From Verrucomicrobiales bacterium (lineage in GTDB: Bacteria; Verrucomicrobiota; Verrucomicrobiae; Limisphaerales; UBA1100): a stretch of 64,000 nt of DNA. Both the position numbers and the translations under genes were made by a program. Where the stretch lies: assembly GCA_002721895.1 (NCBI GenBank), contig PBLV01000056.1:1-64000 (forward strand). Reading direction: 5' to 3'. This document shows positions 10,641 to 19,219 of this stretch, piece by piece (within the stretch, counting starts at the first letter, position 1; each line of letters begins with the position of its first letter). A model generated the notes under the pieces. The model made no database searches. It was not told the DNA's origin and saw only the letters and a list, made by a program, of their open reading frames with translations.

Positions 10641-12047
10641 TCAGGCGAGGATATCCTTCAACACATGGCCGTGGACATCCGTTAAACGGAATTCCCGGCC
10701 TTGGTACCTGTACGTCAACCGTTCATGGTCGATTCCAAGCAAGTTTAGGAAGGTGGCGTTGACGTCATGCATGTGCACGGGATTGTCGGCGGCTTGATAA
10801 CCCAGCTCGTCCGTGGCACCGAAAGTCGTCCCTCCCCTCACGCCGCCGCCGGCTAGCACCATCGTGAACCCTTCCTTGTGGTGATCACGCCCCACATTTC
10901 CGGCGTTGCCGCCATTGCTGCGTCCCTGCAACATGGGCGTGCGGCCGAACTCCGCACCGATGATAATGAGCGTGTCATCCAACAGCCCGCGTTGCTTGAG
11001 ATCGGCAATGAGCGCGGCAACAGGTTGGTCCAGCTGTTTGGCCTTGCGTGGAATGTTCGTGAACACGCCGCTGTGATGATCCCAGCCTTGGTCGAATAGC
11101 TGCACGAAACGCACGCCGCGTTCTACCAATCGCCGGGCAAGCAAGCAATTGTTGGCGAAGCTCGCTTTGCCCGGCTGCGTGCCATACAGTGCGTGCGTGG
11201 CCTTGGATTCTTTCGAAGTGTCCATCAGTTCCGGCACACTCGTTTGCATGCGAAAGGCCAGCTCGTACTGTGCGATGCGTGTGGCAATTTCGGGATCTCC
11301 CACATCGGCGAGTGCCTGCTTGTTCAGGAAATTGATGCCATCGACAATCTCACGCCGTTCCGTTCTGCCAATGCCCTTGGGATTAGAAAGAAACAACACC
11401 GGGTCGCCGCTGGCACGAAACTCGATGCCCTGATGCACCGTCGGCAAAAAGCCGCTGCCCCAAAGGCTGTTGCCCGCGCCCGCAACACTACCGGTGATCA
11501 TTACCACGTAGCTCGGCAAATCACGATTCTCCGTGCCCAGCCCATAGCTCACCCAAGATCCAATCCCCGGCCGGCCAAAGCGCCCGAAGCCCGAGTGCAT
11601 AAACAGCTGTGCCGGCGCGTGATTAAAATGCTCCGTGCGAATGGACTTCACGAGGCACAGCTCGTCCGCCACGCTGCCGAGTTGCGGTAAATGCTCGCAT
11701 AGCTCGATCCCTGCCTGACCGTGCCGTTGAAACTTAAACCGTGTGCCCAACAGCAGTGGATGCTCACGAATGAACGCCAGTCGTTTGCCCTTGAACATGT
11801 GGTCCGGGCATTTCTGCCCATTGCGTTTCACCAGTTCGGGCTTGTAATCGAAAAGGTCCAGTTGCGACGCCGCGCCAACAAGGTGGATGTAAATCACCCG
11901 TTTGGCCCGCGGGTGATGGTGAGGTTTTTGTGCGCCGGTGTCCCCACCATTAAGAACCGAGCCCAATGCCATTGCGCCGATGCCAGCGCCGGTGTGTTTC
12001 AGGAATTCCCGGCGGGTTTCGGCGAGGTAATGAGGGGAGATTATCAT
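10641..12047 (-). CDS. Tat-exported DUF1501 protein (second copy)
   Basis: 468 residues. The N-terminus carries a Tat-like signal ([22 protein letters not shown]). DUF1501 landmarks follow: [73 protein letters not shown], and [28 protein letters not shown]. It is a paralogue of the gene at 4637-6124 rather than a recent duplicate, judging by scattered substitutions throughout. The start codon overlaps the stop of the upstream DUF1549/DUF1553 gene (ATGA at 12044-12047), implying translational coupling. An additional 32 upstream in-frame codons lie inside that gene. Confidence 0.9.
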   Translation of the reverse strand: MIISPHYLAETRREFLKHTGAGIGAMALGSVLNGGDTGAQKPHHHPRAKRVIYIHLVGAASQLDLFDYKPELVKRNGQKCPDHMFKGKRLAFIREHPLLLGTRFKFQRHGQAGIELCEHLPQLGSVADELCLVKSIRTEHFNHAPAQLFMHSGFGRFGRPGIGSWVSYGLGTENRDLPSYVVMITGSVAGAGNSLWGSGFLPTVHQGIEFRASGDPVLFLSNPKGIGRTERREIVDGINFLNKQALADVGDPEIATRIAQYELAFRMQTSVPELMDTSKESKATHALYGTQPGKASFANNCLLARRLVERGVRFVQLFDQGWDHHSGVFTNIPRKAKQLDQPVAALIADLKQRGLLDDTLIIIGAEFGRTPMLQGRSNGGNAGNVGRDHHKEGFTMVLAGGGVRGGTTFGATDELGYQAADNPVHMHDVNATFLNLLGIDHERLTYRYQGREFRLTDVHGHVLKDILA

Positions 12048-14797
12048 TGTTTGGTAATCGTCTCGTCCAAATTCAGCAAAATATTCGCCACGTAAAACCA
12101 CGCGGCCAATTCGCCGGGGTCCGTGTCCTTGGTGGGCTTCCACCCTTTCACATTGCCGATCAACTCCGCGGTGGCTTTTTGATTTTTCTCAAAGAAAGCA
12201 TGGCGCTTGAGCAGCAGGGTTTTGACAAACTTTAATTCCGTTGGTTTCGGTGAGCGTGCGAGGGCGGTCTTGAAGGCGAAATCAATCTTGCCCTCAGGAC
12301 CGTGTGTGGCGGGGGCCTCGTCGAGCACGCGGTTGGCGAAGGCGAGGGCCATCTCGACGTAGGCTTCGTCATTCATCAACGTAAGCGCCTGTAGAGGAGT
12401 GTTAGTGCGGGGGCGTTGTACGACACAGGTTCCACGGTCGGGTGCGTCGAAATTCACAAAGCTCGCATACGGCGCGCCGCGTCGCCAAATAACGTACACG
12501 CCACGGCGGAAGCGATCCTCGCCGGTGGCCACGTTAAATTTCGGCGCGTTGCGGCCCACGTGCCGCCAGAGACCCGCTGGTTGCGGCGGATAGATTGGCG
12601 GGCCGTGCATTTTGGTGCTGAGCAAGCCGCTGATGGCGAGCGCGTTATCGCGGATCATCTCGGCATTCAGGCGCAGGCGTGGGGCGCGGGTATAAAATTT
12701 ATTGGCCGCATCCTTGGCCAGCAGTTCTGGAGTTACGCGTGAGGACTGTCGATATGTTGCGCTCATCACGATGAGCTTGTGCAGGTGCTTCATCGACCAG
12801 TTGCGCTGCATGAACTCCACGGCCAGCCAGTCGAGCAATTGCGGGTGCGAGGGCGGCTCCGCTTGCGATCCGAAATCCTCCTGCGTGTTTACGATCCCGC
12901 GGCCCATCAGCTCGGCCCACCAGCGATTCACAGTCACGCGCGCCACTAGAGGGTTTTCCGGTGACACTAGCCACTTGGCCAGGCCCAAACGGTTACGCGG
13001 CCATTCCTTTTTGAAACGGTGTAGAACGCCGGGCGTTCCAGGATTCACTGCATCACCGGGCGACAGATATTCGCCGCGCTTCATCACGTACGTCGGGCGG
13101 TTTTTGTTCATCTCCACCATTACCAGCGTGGTGGCGGGCTTGATGGCTGCAATCTGTTTGTCGAGCGCAGCCAGCTTGCTTTCGGCGGTCTTCAGTTCGG
13201 GAAAATTCGCGAGAAAATGTTCGGCCAAATTGTCGTGCTCCATTTTCGTACGATTCGTTTTGCGAAGAATGGCGACAATATCGTCCGGCAAAGTTAACGC
13301 CGAAGGGTCGCCATCCATTACCGACACACGCGGCCGACCGATGGTCCGGGCACCGCCATAGTTTTGGTCGATGACAAACTTCAGTTCAGCATCTTTCGGC
13401 AAATCCAAAGGCTTCGCCAATCGATAAATTGACCAAGCTGATTTGCCAAAGGCGGGGTTGATCGCCCACCCAGTTTTGGGATTGTCGTCAATGCTGCCGG
13501 CTGCATCCCAGCCGCGCTGACTGAATGATGCCGTGACACTTGCGAGTTTCACCGGCTTGCCATCGGCGTTGACGCGGAATTCCGTGACGATAAAGTTCGG
13601 ATTCTCCCGCACCGCTTTGTTGCGCCCCGGGCCGCCTTTGACCATCGACTCGTGTGTGAGTGCCTCCAGGCGAATGGCCGTGATGCGGCGCGGAATTGTC
13701 TTGCTGATCAGTGTGTAAGTGCTGCGATCAGGATTGTTTCCCGTAATCAGCACACTGCTGTCGTTTTGAATAGTGTGTGTTGGATTGCCGGTGGCGGAAA
13801 ATTTCGTGGGCATCAAGTTCGACCATTTCGGAGCGCTCGCCAGCTGCTTGAGCACTGTGCGCTCCCAATCAAGCTGCGAGGCGGTGGTATGTTTGCGGAG
13901 CGCTTCCACTTGCTTGGCGGCGGAGGTGCGTTGGGTTTTCAGCCAGGTCAATTGTTTTGCCTTCGTGCCGGTGATCGGCAGATCCATTGTGGGGCCGTAA
14001 AAATCCCATGTGACTCCGCTGCCTTGTTGCTTCACCTCGAGTGGTGTGTTGTTGAAGAAGGCGAAGAGCGAGTAGTAATCCTTCATCGAGAAAGGATCGT
14101 ATTTGTGGTCATGGCATTGTGCGCACTCCAGCGTAGTTCCAAGGAAGATGGTTCCGGTGGTGTTTACGCGATCAACGACCTGATTTACGCGGTTTTCCTC
14201 TGGATGCACGCCGGCTTCGACGTTGCAGGTGGGCGTGCGGTGGAAACCGGTGGCGATGCGCTGGGAAGGGGTGGCGTTGGGCAAAAGGTCGCCGGCAATT
14301 TGCTCGATGACAAACTGGTCGAACGGCATGCCGACATTAATGGCGTCGATGACCCAGTCGCGATAAGCCCAGCTGTCGCGGAGTTGGTCGGCCTGAAAAC
14401 CGTTGCTGTCCGCGTAGCGCGCGAGGTCGAGCCATGGCCGCGCCCAACGTTCGCCGTAGCGCGGGCTCTTCAACAGGCGATCAACCGTCTCCTCATAAGC
14501 CTTGGTGCTGGGATTTTTTAAAAACGCTTCCAACTCTGCAGGTGAGGGAGGCAGTCCGATGAGGTCGAGATGCACGCGCCGCAGCAGTTGCTCAGGCGCA
14601 GCTTCGGGAGAAGGTTTCAGGCTATTTTCCCCGAGTCGCTGTAGCACAAACCAATCAATCGCATTACGTGGCCACGTGGTATCAATTCGCGGCAGCGAAG
14701 GCCGCAGGGGTGTGCGATATGCCCAGTGCTTTTTGTCGGCAATCGCGTGGCAGGCCAGCAACAGGCTGATGATGGCAATGATGCTGCGCAATCCCAT
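12044..14797 (-). CDS. Secreted DUF1549-DUF1553 protein lacking the N-terminal cytochrome module
   Basis: 917 residues. A signal peptide ([18 protein letters not shown]) leads directly into [16 protein letters not shown] and then DUF1549 ([63 protein letters not shown]). A central ligand-binding-like region and DUF1553 follow ([55 protein letters not shown]). Unlike the copy at 6126-9149 there is no PSCyt1 CxxCH plus distal-Met module before DUF1549; the only CxxCH is the internal DUF1549 one. The first ATG after the last upstream stop-free extension that starts a plausible signal peptide is at 14797. Coupled by ATGA to the DUF1501 gene. Confidence 0.9.
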   Translation of the reverse strand: MGLRSIIAIISLLLACHAIADKKHWAYRTPLRPSLPRIDTTWPRNAIDWFVLQRLGENSLKPSPEAAPEQLLRRVHLDLIGLPPSPAELEAFLKNPSTKAYEETVDRLLKSPRYGERWARPWLDLARYADSNGFQADQLRDSWAYRDWVIDAINVGMPFDQFVIEQIAGDLLPNATPSQRIATGFHRTPTCNVEAGVHPEENRVNQVVDRVNTTGTIFLGTTLECAQCHDHKYDPFSMKDYYSLFAFFNNTPLEVKQQGSGVTWDFYGPTMDLPITGTKAKQLTWLKTQRTSAAKQVEALRKHTTASQLDWERTVLKQLASAPKWSNLMPTKFSATGNPTHTIQNDSSVLITGNNPDRSTYTLISKTIPRRITAIRLEALTHESMVKGGPGRNKAVRENPNFIVTEFRVNADGKPVKLASVTASFSQRGWDAAGSIDDNPKTGWAINPAFGKSAWSIYRLAKPLDLPKDAELKFVIDQNYGGARTIGRPRVSVMDGDPSALTLPDDIVAILRKTNRTKMEHDNLAEHFLANFPELKTAESKLAALDKQIAAIKPATTLVMVEMNKNRPTYVMKRGEYLSPGDAVNPGTPGVLHRFKKEWPRNRLGLAKWLVSPENPLVARVTVNRWWAELMGRGIVNTQEDFGSQAEPPSHPQLLDWLAVEFMQRNWSMKHLHKLIVMSATYRQSSRVTPELLAKDAANKFYTRAPRLRLNAEMIRDNALAISGLLSTKMHGPPIYPPQPAGLWRHVGRNAPKFNVATGEDRFRRGVYVIWRRGAPYASFVNFDAPDRGTCVVQRPRTNTPLQALTLMNDEAYVEMALAFANRVLDEAPATHGPEGKIDFAFKTALARSPKPTELKFVKTLLLKRHAFFEKNQKATAELIGNVKGWKPTKDTDPGELAAWFYVANILLNLDETITKQ

Positions 14798-14928
14798 AAG
14801 ACTGAGGAGAATAGCGTGAAATCTCGGGAGAGGCAATTCAAGTTTGAGGCTGCTGGTAAACCAAGGGGCACCGGGAAATGAATTGAACGACGGGCCGATT
14901 CGGCTACATTCGCCGCATCCCATTTGAC

Positions 14929-16548
14929 ATGAGCGAGGCGGAGCATCAATACGGTGGCGGAGGGGGCGGAGGCATTTGGCTGCTGGCATTGACGTTCGTC
15001 ATGGTGGGTGCACTGGTGTTTCTGATAAATCGTGATTCTGGTGGTGCGGAAAATCCCGCTGCACCAAGTGGTAGTACAGGAAACGGCGCCGTGCCTAGCA
15101 AAGAGAAGAATGGTGGCGGCAAGACGCTGATTGTCTACTGCGCGGCGGGAGTAAAGCAGGCGGTCGAGGAGGCGGCCGGAAAGTTTACGCGCGAGACGGG
15201 CGTTAAGGTGGCACTGGAATATGCAAGCAGCGGGGTGCTCTTCAACAAGCTTTTACAGGATCACAAGGCGCAGCGGCCGCGCGCGGACGTGTACGTGGCG
15301 GCGGATTTCTCGTTTGCCGAGCGGGCGCGTTCGGAGGGGCTGGTGGCCGAGGCGCTTAAGGTGGCCACGTGGAAGGTCGTGCTCGGTGTCAAGCCGGGGT
15401 CCGGGCTGGAGCTGAAGTCGGCCGGTGATGTTTTTAAGGAGAAAGTGTCCTTCGTACTGTGCGACCCGCTGGCGGGTGTGGGCAAGAAGACCAAGAAGAT
15501 GCTGGAGAAGTCCGGCCACTGGGCGGGCATTGACGCGGCCAAGGCGGCCTCGTTCCCGACCGTCACCGAGGCGGCGCTGGCGGCCAAGGAGAACGCGGGC
15601 ACGCAGGCGGCCTTTGTCTGGGACTCCACGGCGCGGCAGTTCGGCCTGCGCGTGGTGGAGCTGCCGGAACTGGAGGCCAGCCGCGCGGACATCACCGCGT
15701 CGGTCACGCGCACTACGGAAAAAGCCACGCTCGCGCTGCAGTTCGTGCGTTTCCTGTCCGCGCCGGAAAAAGGCGGCGATGTTTTCGAGTCGCATCACTA
15801 CACGCCCATGCCCGGCGACGCGTGGGCCGTGCGGCCGAGGCTGCGCATCGACTGTGGCGGCGTCAATCGCGAGGCCGTCGAGAAGACCATCCGCGAGTTT
15901 GAATTGCGCGAGGGCTGCGAAATCGACGTCGTCTACGCCGGTTGCGGCACGCTGGTCAGCAAAATGAAGACCGGCGATGTCGGCCTGCCCGACCTGTTCA
16001 TGACCTGCGACGCGACATACCTCGACAAGGTGCAGCTCGACATGGGCAATCCCTTCGGCCCCGATTTGAAAGTCTCCAGCACGCGCATCGTGATGCTCGT
16101 GTCCAAGGGCAACCCGGAGGGCTTGAAGAAGCTTGCCGACCTCGCGCGGCCCGGCTTGCGCATTGGCGTCACCGAGCCCACGGCCAGCACGCTTGGCATG
16201 TTGTGCGTTGAGCTGTTTCGCGAGGCCGGCCAGTACGACGCCATTAAAAAGAACATCGACGAGGTCGGCGTGCGGACCGACACCGCTCACACGCTCATCC
16301 AGTCCATGGAAGCCGGCGGCAAGCTTGACGTGGCGCTTGTGTACGAGGCGAACATCCAGCACCTGCGCGATCGCTTCGACTACGTGCCGCTCCAGCCCGC
16401 GCGCGCGATGGCCATCCAGAACGTCGCCGCCCGCAAGACCACCCCGTACCCGCAACTGGCCGGTCGGCTGATGGCGGCGCTGACCTCCGCCGATTCCCGC
16501 CGCCGCTTCGAGCAGCTCGGCTTCAGCTGGAAGGCCGGCGCCGAATGA
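14929..16548 (+). CDS. Membrane-anchored tandem ModA-like solute-binding protein
   Basis: 539 residues. An N-terminal transmembrane anchor (residues 15-33) and a low-complexity linker precede two consecutive periplasmic binding-protein domains of the ModA/extracellular-solute-binding type. Domain 1 is about 64-295 (LIVYCAAGVKQAVEEAAGKF, EYASSGVLFNKL, ADVYVAADFSF). Domain 2 is about 302-535 (RLRIDCGGVNREAVEKTI, VYAGCGTLVSKM, PDLFMTCDATYL). Both show the motif order of molybdate/tungstate-type receptors: strand plus helix, Y-A-x-[SC]-G-x-L, then D-[VL]-[FY]. The ligand is not known; molybdate, tungstate or another oxyanion is inference. First gene of a tightly packed six-gene operon whose permease starts within its stop codon (ATGA). 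Confidence 0.85.
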   Translation: MSEAEHQYGGGGGGGIWLLALTFVMVGALVFLINRDSGGAENPAAPSGSTGNGAVPSKEKNGGGKTLIVYCAAGVKQAVEEAAGKFTRETGVKVALEYASSGVLFNKLLQDHKAQRPRADVYVAADFSFAERARSEGLVAEALKVATWKVVLGVKPGSGLELKSAGDVFKEKVSFVLCDPLAGVGKKTKKMLEKSGHWAGIDAAKAASFPTVTEAALAAKENAGTQAAFVWDSTARQFGLRVVELPELEASRADITASVTRTTEKATLALQFVRFLSAPEKGGDVFESHHYTPMPGDAWAVRPRLRIDCGGVNREAVEKTIREFELREGCEIDVVYAGCGTLVSKMKTGDVGLPDLFMTCDATYLDKVQLDMGNPFGPDLKVSSTRIVMLVSKGNPEGLKKLADLARPGLRIGVTEPTASTLGMLCVELFREAGQYDAIKKNIDEVGVRTDTAHTLIQSMEAGGKLDVALVYEANIQHLRDRFDYVPLQPARAMAIQNVAARKTTPYPQLAGRLMAALTSADSRRRFEQLGFSWKAGAE

Positions 16549-17807
16549 GCGGCCCGGGCCCAGCCCCCTTTCGCGTCGCCTCCGACAAGCCCTTCCTCAT
16601 CGGCCTCGGCGTCCTCGGCGGCAGTTATCTGCTCATCATTGCCGCCATGGTGCTGGCCGACCTCGTCTTTCTCGACTACGGCGACAAGCCCATCCTCGGC
16701 CCCGAGCAGGTGCCGCACGGGCGTTATGCCGATGAACAGGCCAAGGGCGCGCCCGTGCCCGTGGAAAAGGGCCGCCGTTATTTTTACCGCGCGGGCAAGA
16801 ACGAGTCCGGCCTCGACAACGCCGGCCAGCGCCTCACGCGTAACGGTTTGTTTAAAGCCGGCGCGGCGGAGGTGGCGCTGCTGCCGCGCAACGGCGATGC
16901 GCCCGTCACCGGCTCGCTGCAGCCGGTTGCGCGCGTGGTGTCCGTCGCCGTCACCAACGGTGTGGCCACGCTCACCACCGACGTCCAGCACCGGCTCATC
17001 TGGAGCGAGTTCATTCGCCTCGACGGCGCCGGCGACTGGAACGGCGTCCACGAGATCACCGACACCGCCAAGACGCAGATTCTCATCGCCGCCCCCACCT
17101 CCACCGCGCCCGACACCGTCACCATCACCAAACCCAACCCCATCATCCAGGCACTGCGCAGCCGAGATATTCAATTCTCCATCAAGCTCTCGCTCATCAG
17201 CTGCACGCTCACCACGCTGCTTTCGCTGTGGGTCGCCGTGCCCATCGGCTACGTGATGAGCCGGTTCGATTTTCGCGGCAAGACGATCATCGACACGCTG
17301 CTCGACATCCCCATCGTCCTGCCGCCGCTCGTGGTCGGCCTCAGCCTGCTCATCCTTTTCCGCTACCTGCCCGACTGGCTCAGCGACGCCGTCGTTTACA
17401 AGTGGCCCGCCGTCGTGCTCGCGCAGTTCATGGTCGCCTGCGCCTTCGCCGTGCGCACCATGCGCGTGACGTTCGACCAAATCCCGCAACGCTTCGAACA
17501 GGTCGCCCTCACTCTGGGCTGCAACCGCCGGCAAGCCTTCTGGCGCGTCATCATGCCGCAGGCCAAGGGCGGGGTGCTTGCTGCCGCGACGCTCGCTTGG
17601 GCGCGCGCGCTGGGTGAATTCGGGCCCATCCTTGTCTTCGCCGGCGCCACGCGGCAGAAGACCGAGGTGCTGCCCACCAGCGCCTTCCTCGAGCTGCAGG
17701 CCGGGCGCACCGAGGGCATGCTCGCCGTTTCGCTCATCATGATCGCCGCCGCGGCCATCGTTTTCATCATCGCCCGCACACTCGGCATGAAACGCATCTT
17801 TGCATGA
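16545..17807 (+). CDS. ModB-like ABC transporter permease with large periplasmic insertion
   Basis: 420 residues, much longer than typical ModB (about 220-230). TM1 lies at residues 16-43. A hydrophilic segment of about 160 residues (45-205) follows, then a regular ModB/CysT-type core: FSIKLSLISCTLTTLLSLWV, DIPIVLPPLVVGLSLLILF, and the EAA cytoplasmic loop ALTLGCNRRQAFWRVIMPQ, with LAWARALGEFGPILVFAG after it and a last helix near residue 400. The EAA loop would dock the ATPase encoded next. The insertion between TM1 and TM2 has beta-rich character (VARVVSVAVTNGVATLTT) and no family I recognise. ATGA overlaps link it to both neighbouring genes. Confidence 0.88.
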   Translation: MSGPGPAPFRVASDKPFLIGLGVLGGSYLLIIAAMVLADLVFLDYGDKPILGPEQVPHGRYADEQAKGAPVPVEKGRRYFYRAGKNESGLDNAGQRLTRNGLFKAGAAEVALLPRNGDAPVTGSLQPVARVVSVAVTNGVATLTTDVQHRLIWSEFIRLDGAGDWNGVHEITDTAKTQILIAAPTSTAPDTVTITKPNPIIQALRSRDIQFSIKLSLISCTLTTLLSLWVAVPIGYVMSRFDFRGKTIIDTLLDIPIVLPPLVVGLSLLILFRYLPDWLSDAVVYKWPAVVLAQFMVACAFAVRTMRVTFDQIPQRFEQVALTLGCNRRQAFWRVIMPQAKGGVLAAATLAWARALGEFGPILVFAGATRQKTEVLPTSAFLELQAGRTEGMLAVSLIMIAAAAIVFIIARTLGMKRIFA

Positions 17808-18445
17808 TCGCCCTGGAGAACATCGCCCTGCGCCAAGGCAGCTTTGAGTTGAAGGACGTCAACCTCGAGCTGGCCGCCGGCGAGTACGGCGTGTTGATGG
17901 GCCGCAGCGGCTGCGGCAAGACGACCATCCTTGAGGCCGTCTGTGGCTTGCGCAAACTACAGGGCGGCACCGTGCGCCTCGGCGAGGAAGACGTGACGGA
18001 CCTGCCGCCCGCCGAGCGTGGCGTCGGCTATGTGCCGCAGGACCGCGCGCTGTTCCCCACGCTCATCGTGCGCGAGCAGCTCGCCTTTGCCCTCGTGCTG
18101 CGCGAGTTGCCGCAGGGCGAAATTGCCGCGCGCGTCGATGAACTCGCCGAACTGCTGGGCATCACGCACTTGCTCGACCGTGCCCCCGAGAAGCTCAGCG
18201 GCGGCGAGGCCCAGCGCGTCGCCCTCGGCCGCGCCTTGGCGCACAAGCCCAGAGTTCTTTGCCTCGACGAACCTCTCAGCGCGCTGGACGAGGAACTGCA
18301 CGAGGAAATGTGCCAGCTCCTCGAGCACATCCACCGCGAGACCGGCGTGACCATCCTGCACATCACCCATAGCCCCAGCGAGGCCCGGCGGCTGGCGGGC
18401 TGTCATTTCCGGATGGAAGATGGCAGGGTGACGCGGGAAGAGTAA
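17804..18445 (+). CDS. ModC-like ABC transporter ATPase (no TOBE domain)
   Basis: 213 residues, nucleotide-binding domain only. Walker A GRSGCGKTT (33-41), Q-loop VPQD (Gln79), signature LSGGEAQR (131-138), Walker B VLCLDEP (151-157), D-loop SALD, and H-loop His189 are all intact, so it should hydrolyse ATP. It lacks the C-terminal TOBE/MOP regulatory domain that senses molybdate in classical ModC, so feedback by oxyanion would need another mechanism. It begins inside the permease stop codon and ends 6 nt before the ThiF-like gene. Codon use is strikingly GC-rich, like the two genes before it. Confidence 0.92.
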   Translation: MIALENIALRQGSFELKDVNLELAAGEYGVLMGRSGCGKTTILEAVCGLRKLQGGTVRLGEEDVTDLPPAERGVGYVPQDRALFPTLIVREQLAFALVLRELPQGEIAARVDELAELLGITHLLDRAPEKLSGGEAQRVALGRALAHKPRVLCLDEPLSALDEELHEEMCQLLEHIHRETGVTILHITHSPSEARRLAGCHFRMEDGRVTREE

Positions 18446-18451
18446 TCACTG

Positions 18452-19219
18452 ATGACTGATCACTCAACCGAACTGACCTCCCTTGAGCGCGAGGTCTACT
18501 CGTGGCAGACCACCGTCGACGGCTTCGGCGAGGAGGGGCAGCGCAAGCTGAAGGGAGCGACCGTGCTCGTTAGCCGCATCGGTGGGCTGGGCGGGCTGGT
18601 GGCGTACGAGTTGGCGGCGGCGGGGGTGGGGCGGTTGATCCTCGCGCACGCGGGCGACCTCAAGCCACCGGACCTCAACCGGCAATTGCTGATGACGCAT
18701 GACGCGCTGGGCACTTCCCGCGTCGAGTGCGCCGCGCGGCGGCTGAAGGAGCTCAATCCGCGACTCGAGGTCACTGCCATTGCCGAGAACATTAATGAGG
18801 GCAACGCGGCGCGAATCACTGCCGAGGCGGACGTGATCGTTGACTGCGCGCCGTTGTTTGAGGAGCGCTTCCCGATGAACGCCGAGTCCGTGCGACAGCG
18901 CAAGCCGCTAGTCGAGTGCGCGATGTACGAGCTGGAGGCGCACATCACCACCTTTGTGCCCGGGCAGACGGGCTGCCTGCGGTGCCTGTACCCGGAGGCT
19001 CCTGACTATTGGCGGCGGCGTTTTCCCGTCTTCGGCGCGGTGTCGGGCATGGTCGGCTGCCTCGGCGCGATGGAGGCCATCAAGCTCATCGCCGGCCTCG
19101 GCCAGCCGCTCCTCAACCGCCTGCTCACCTGCGACCTGCGCGCCATGACGTTTAAAACTGTAAACCTGCGGCCCGATCCGGGTTGCCCTGAGTGCGGCGA
19201 CAATGTTAAGGTGGGTTGA
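18452..19219 (+). CDS. MoeB/ThiF/HesA-type E1-like protein with altered active-site residues
   Basis: 255 residues, the normal size for MoeB/ThiF enzymes, which adenylate the C-terminus of MoaD/ThiS-type sulfur carriers. Kept: the glycine loop RIGGLGG (42-48), the arginine-finger block DLNRQ (74-78), Asp131 in VDC, and two zinc Cys pairs CLRC (175-178) and CPEC (245-248). Changed relative to E. coli MoeB as I recall it: the Lys after the GQP motif is Arg90, the Asp of the ribose-binding LLDFD strand is absent (LAHAG), DCTDN reads DCAPL, and the conserved Cys before EAGV is missing. It may act on an unusual partner or be catalytically modified. No ThiS/MoaD-like gene is in the window. Confidence 0.85.
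   Translation: MTDHSTELTSLEREVYSWQTTVDGFGEEGQRKLKGATVLVSRIGGLGGLVAYELAAAGVGRLILAHAGDLKPPDLNRQLLMTHDALGTSRVECAARRLKELNPRLEVTAIAENINEGNAARITAEADVIVDCAPLFEERFPMNAESVRQRKPLVECAMYELEAHITTFVPGQTGCLRCLYPEAPDYWRRRFPVFGAVSGMVGCLGAMEAIKLIAGLGQPLLNRLLTCDLRAMTFKTVNLRPDPGCPECGDNVKVG

Noticed and set aside
13652..14521. Plus-strand open frame of 289 codons
   Set aside because: Antisense to the second DUF1549/DUF1553 gene, with no recognisable domain.
15253..16455. Minus-strand open frame of 400 codons
   Set aside because: Antisense to the tandem ModA-like gene; its His/Arg/Gly-rich translation is typical of a shadow in GC-rich DNA.
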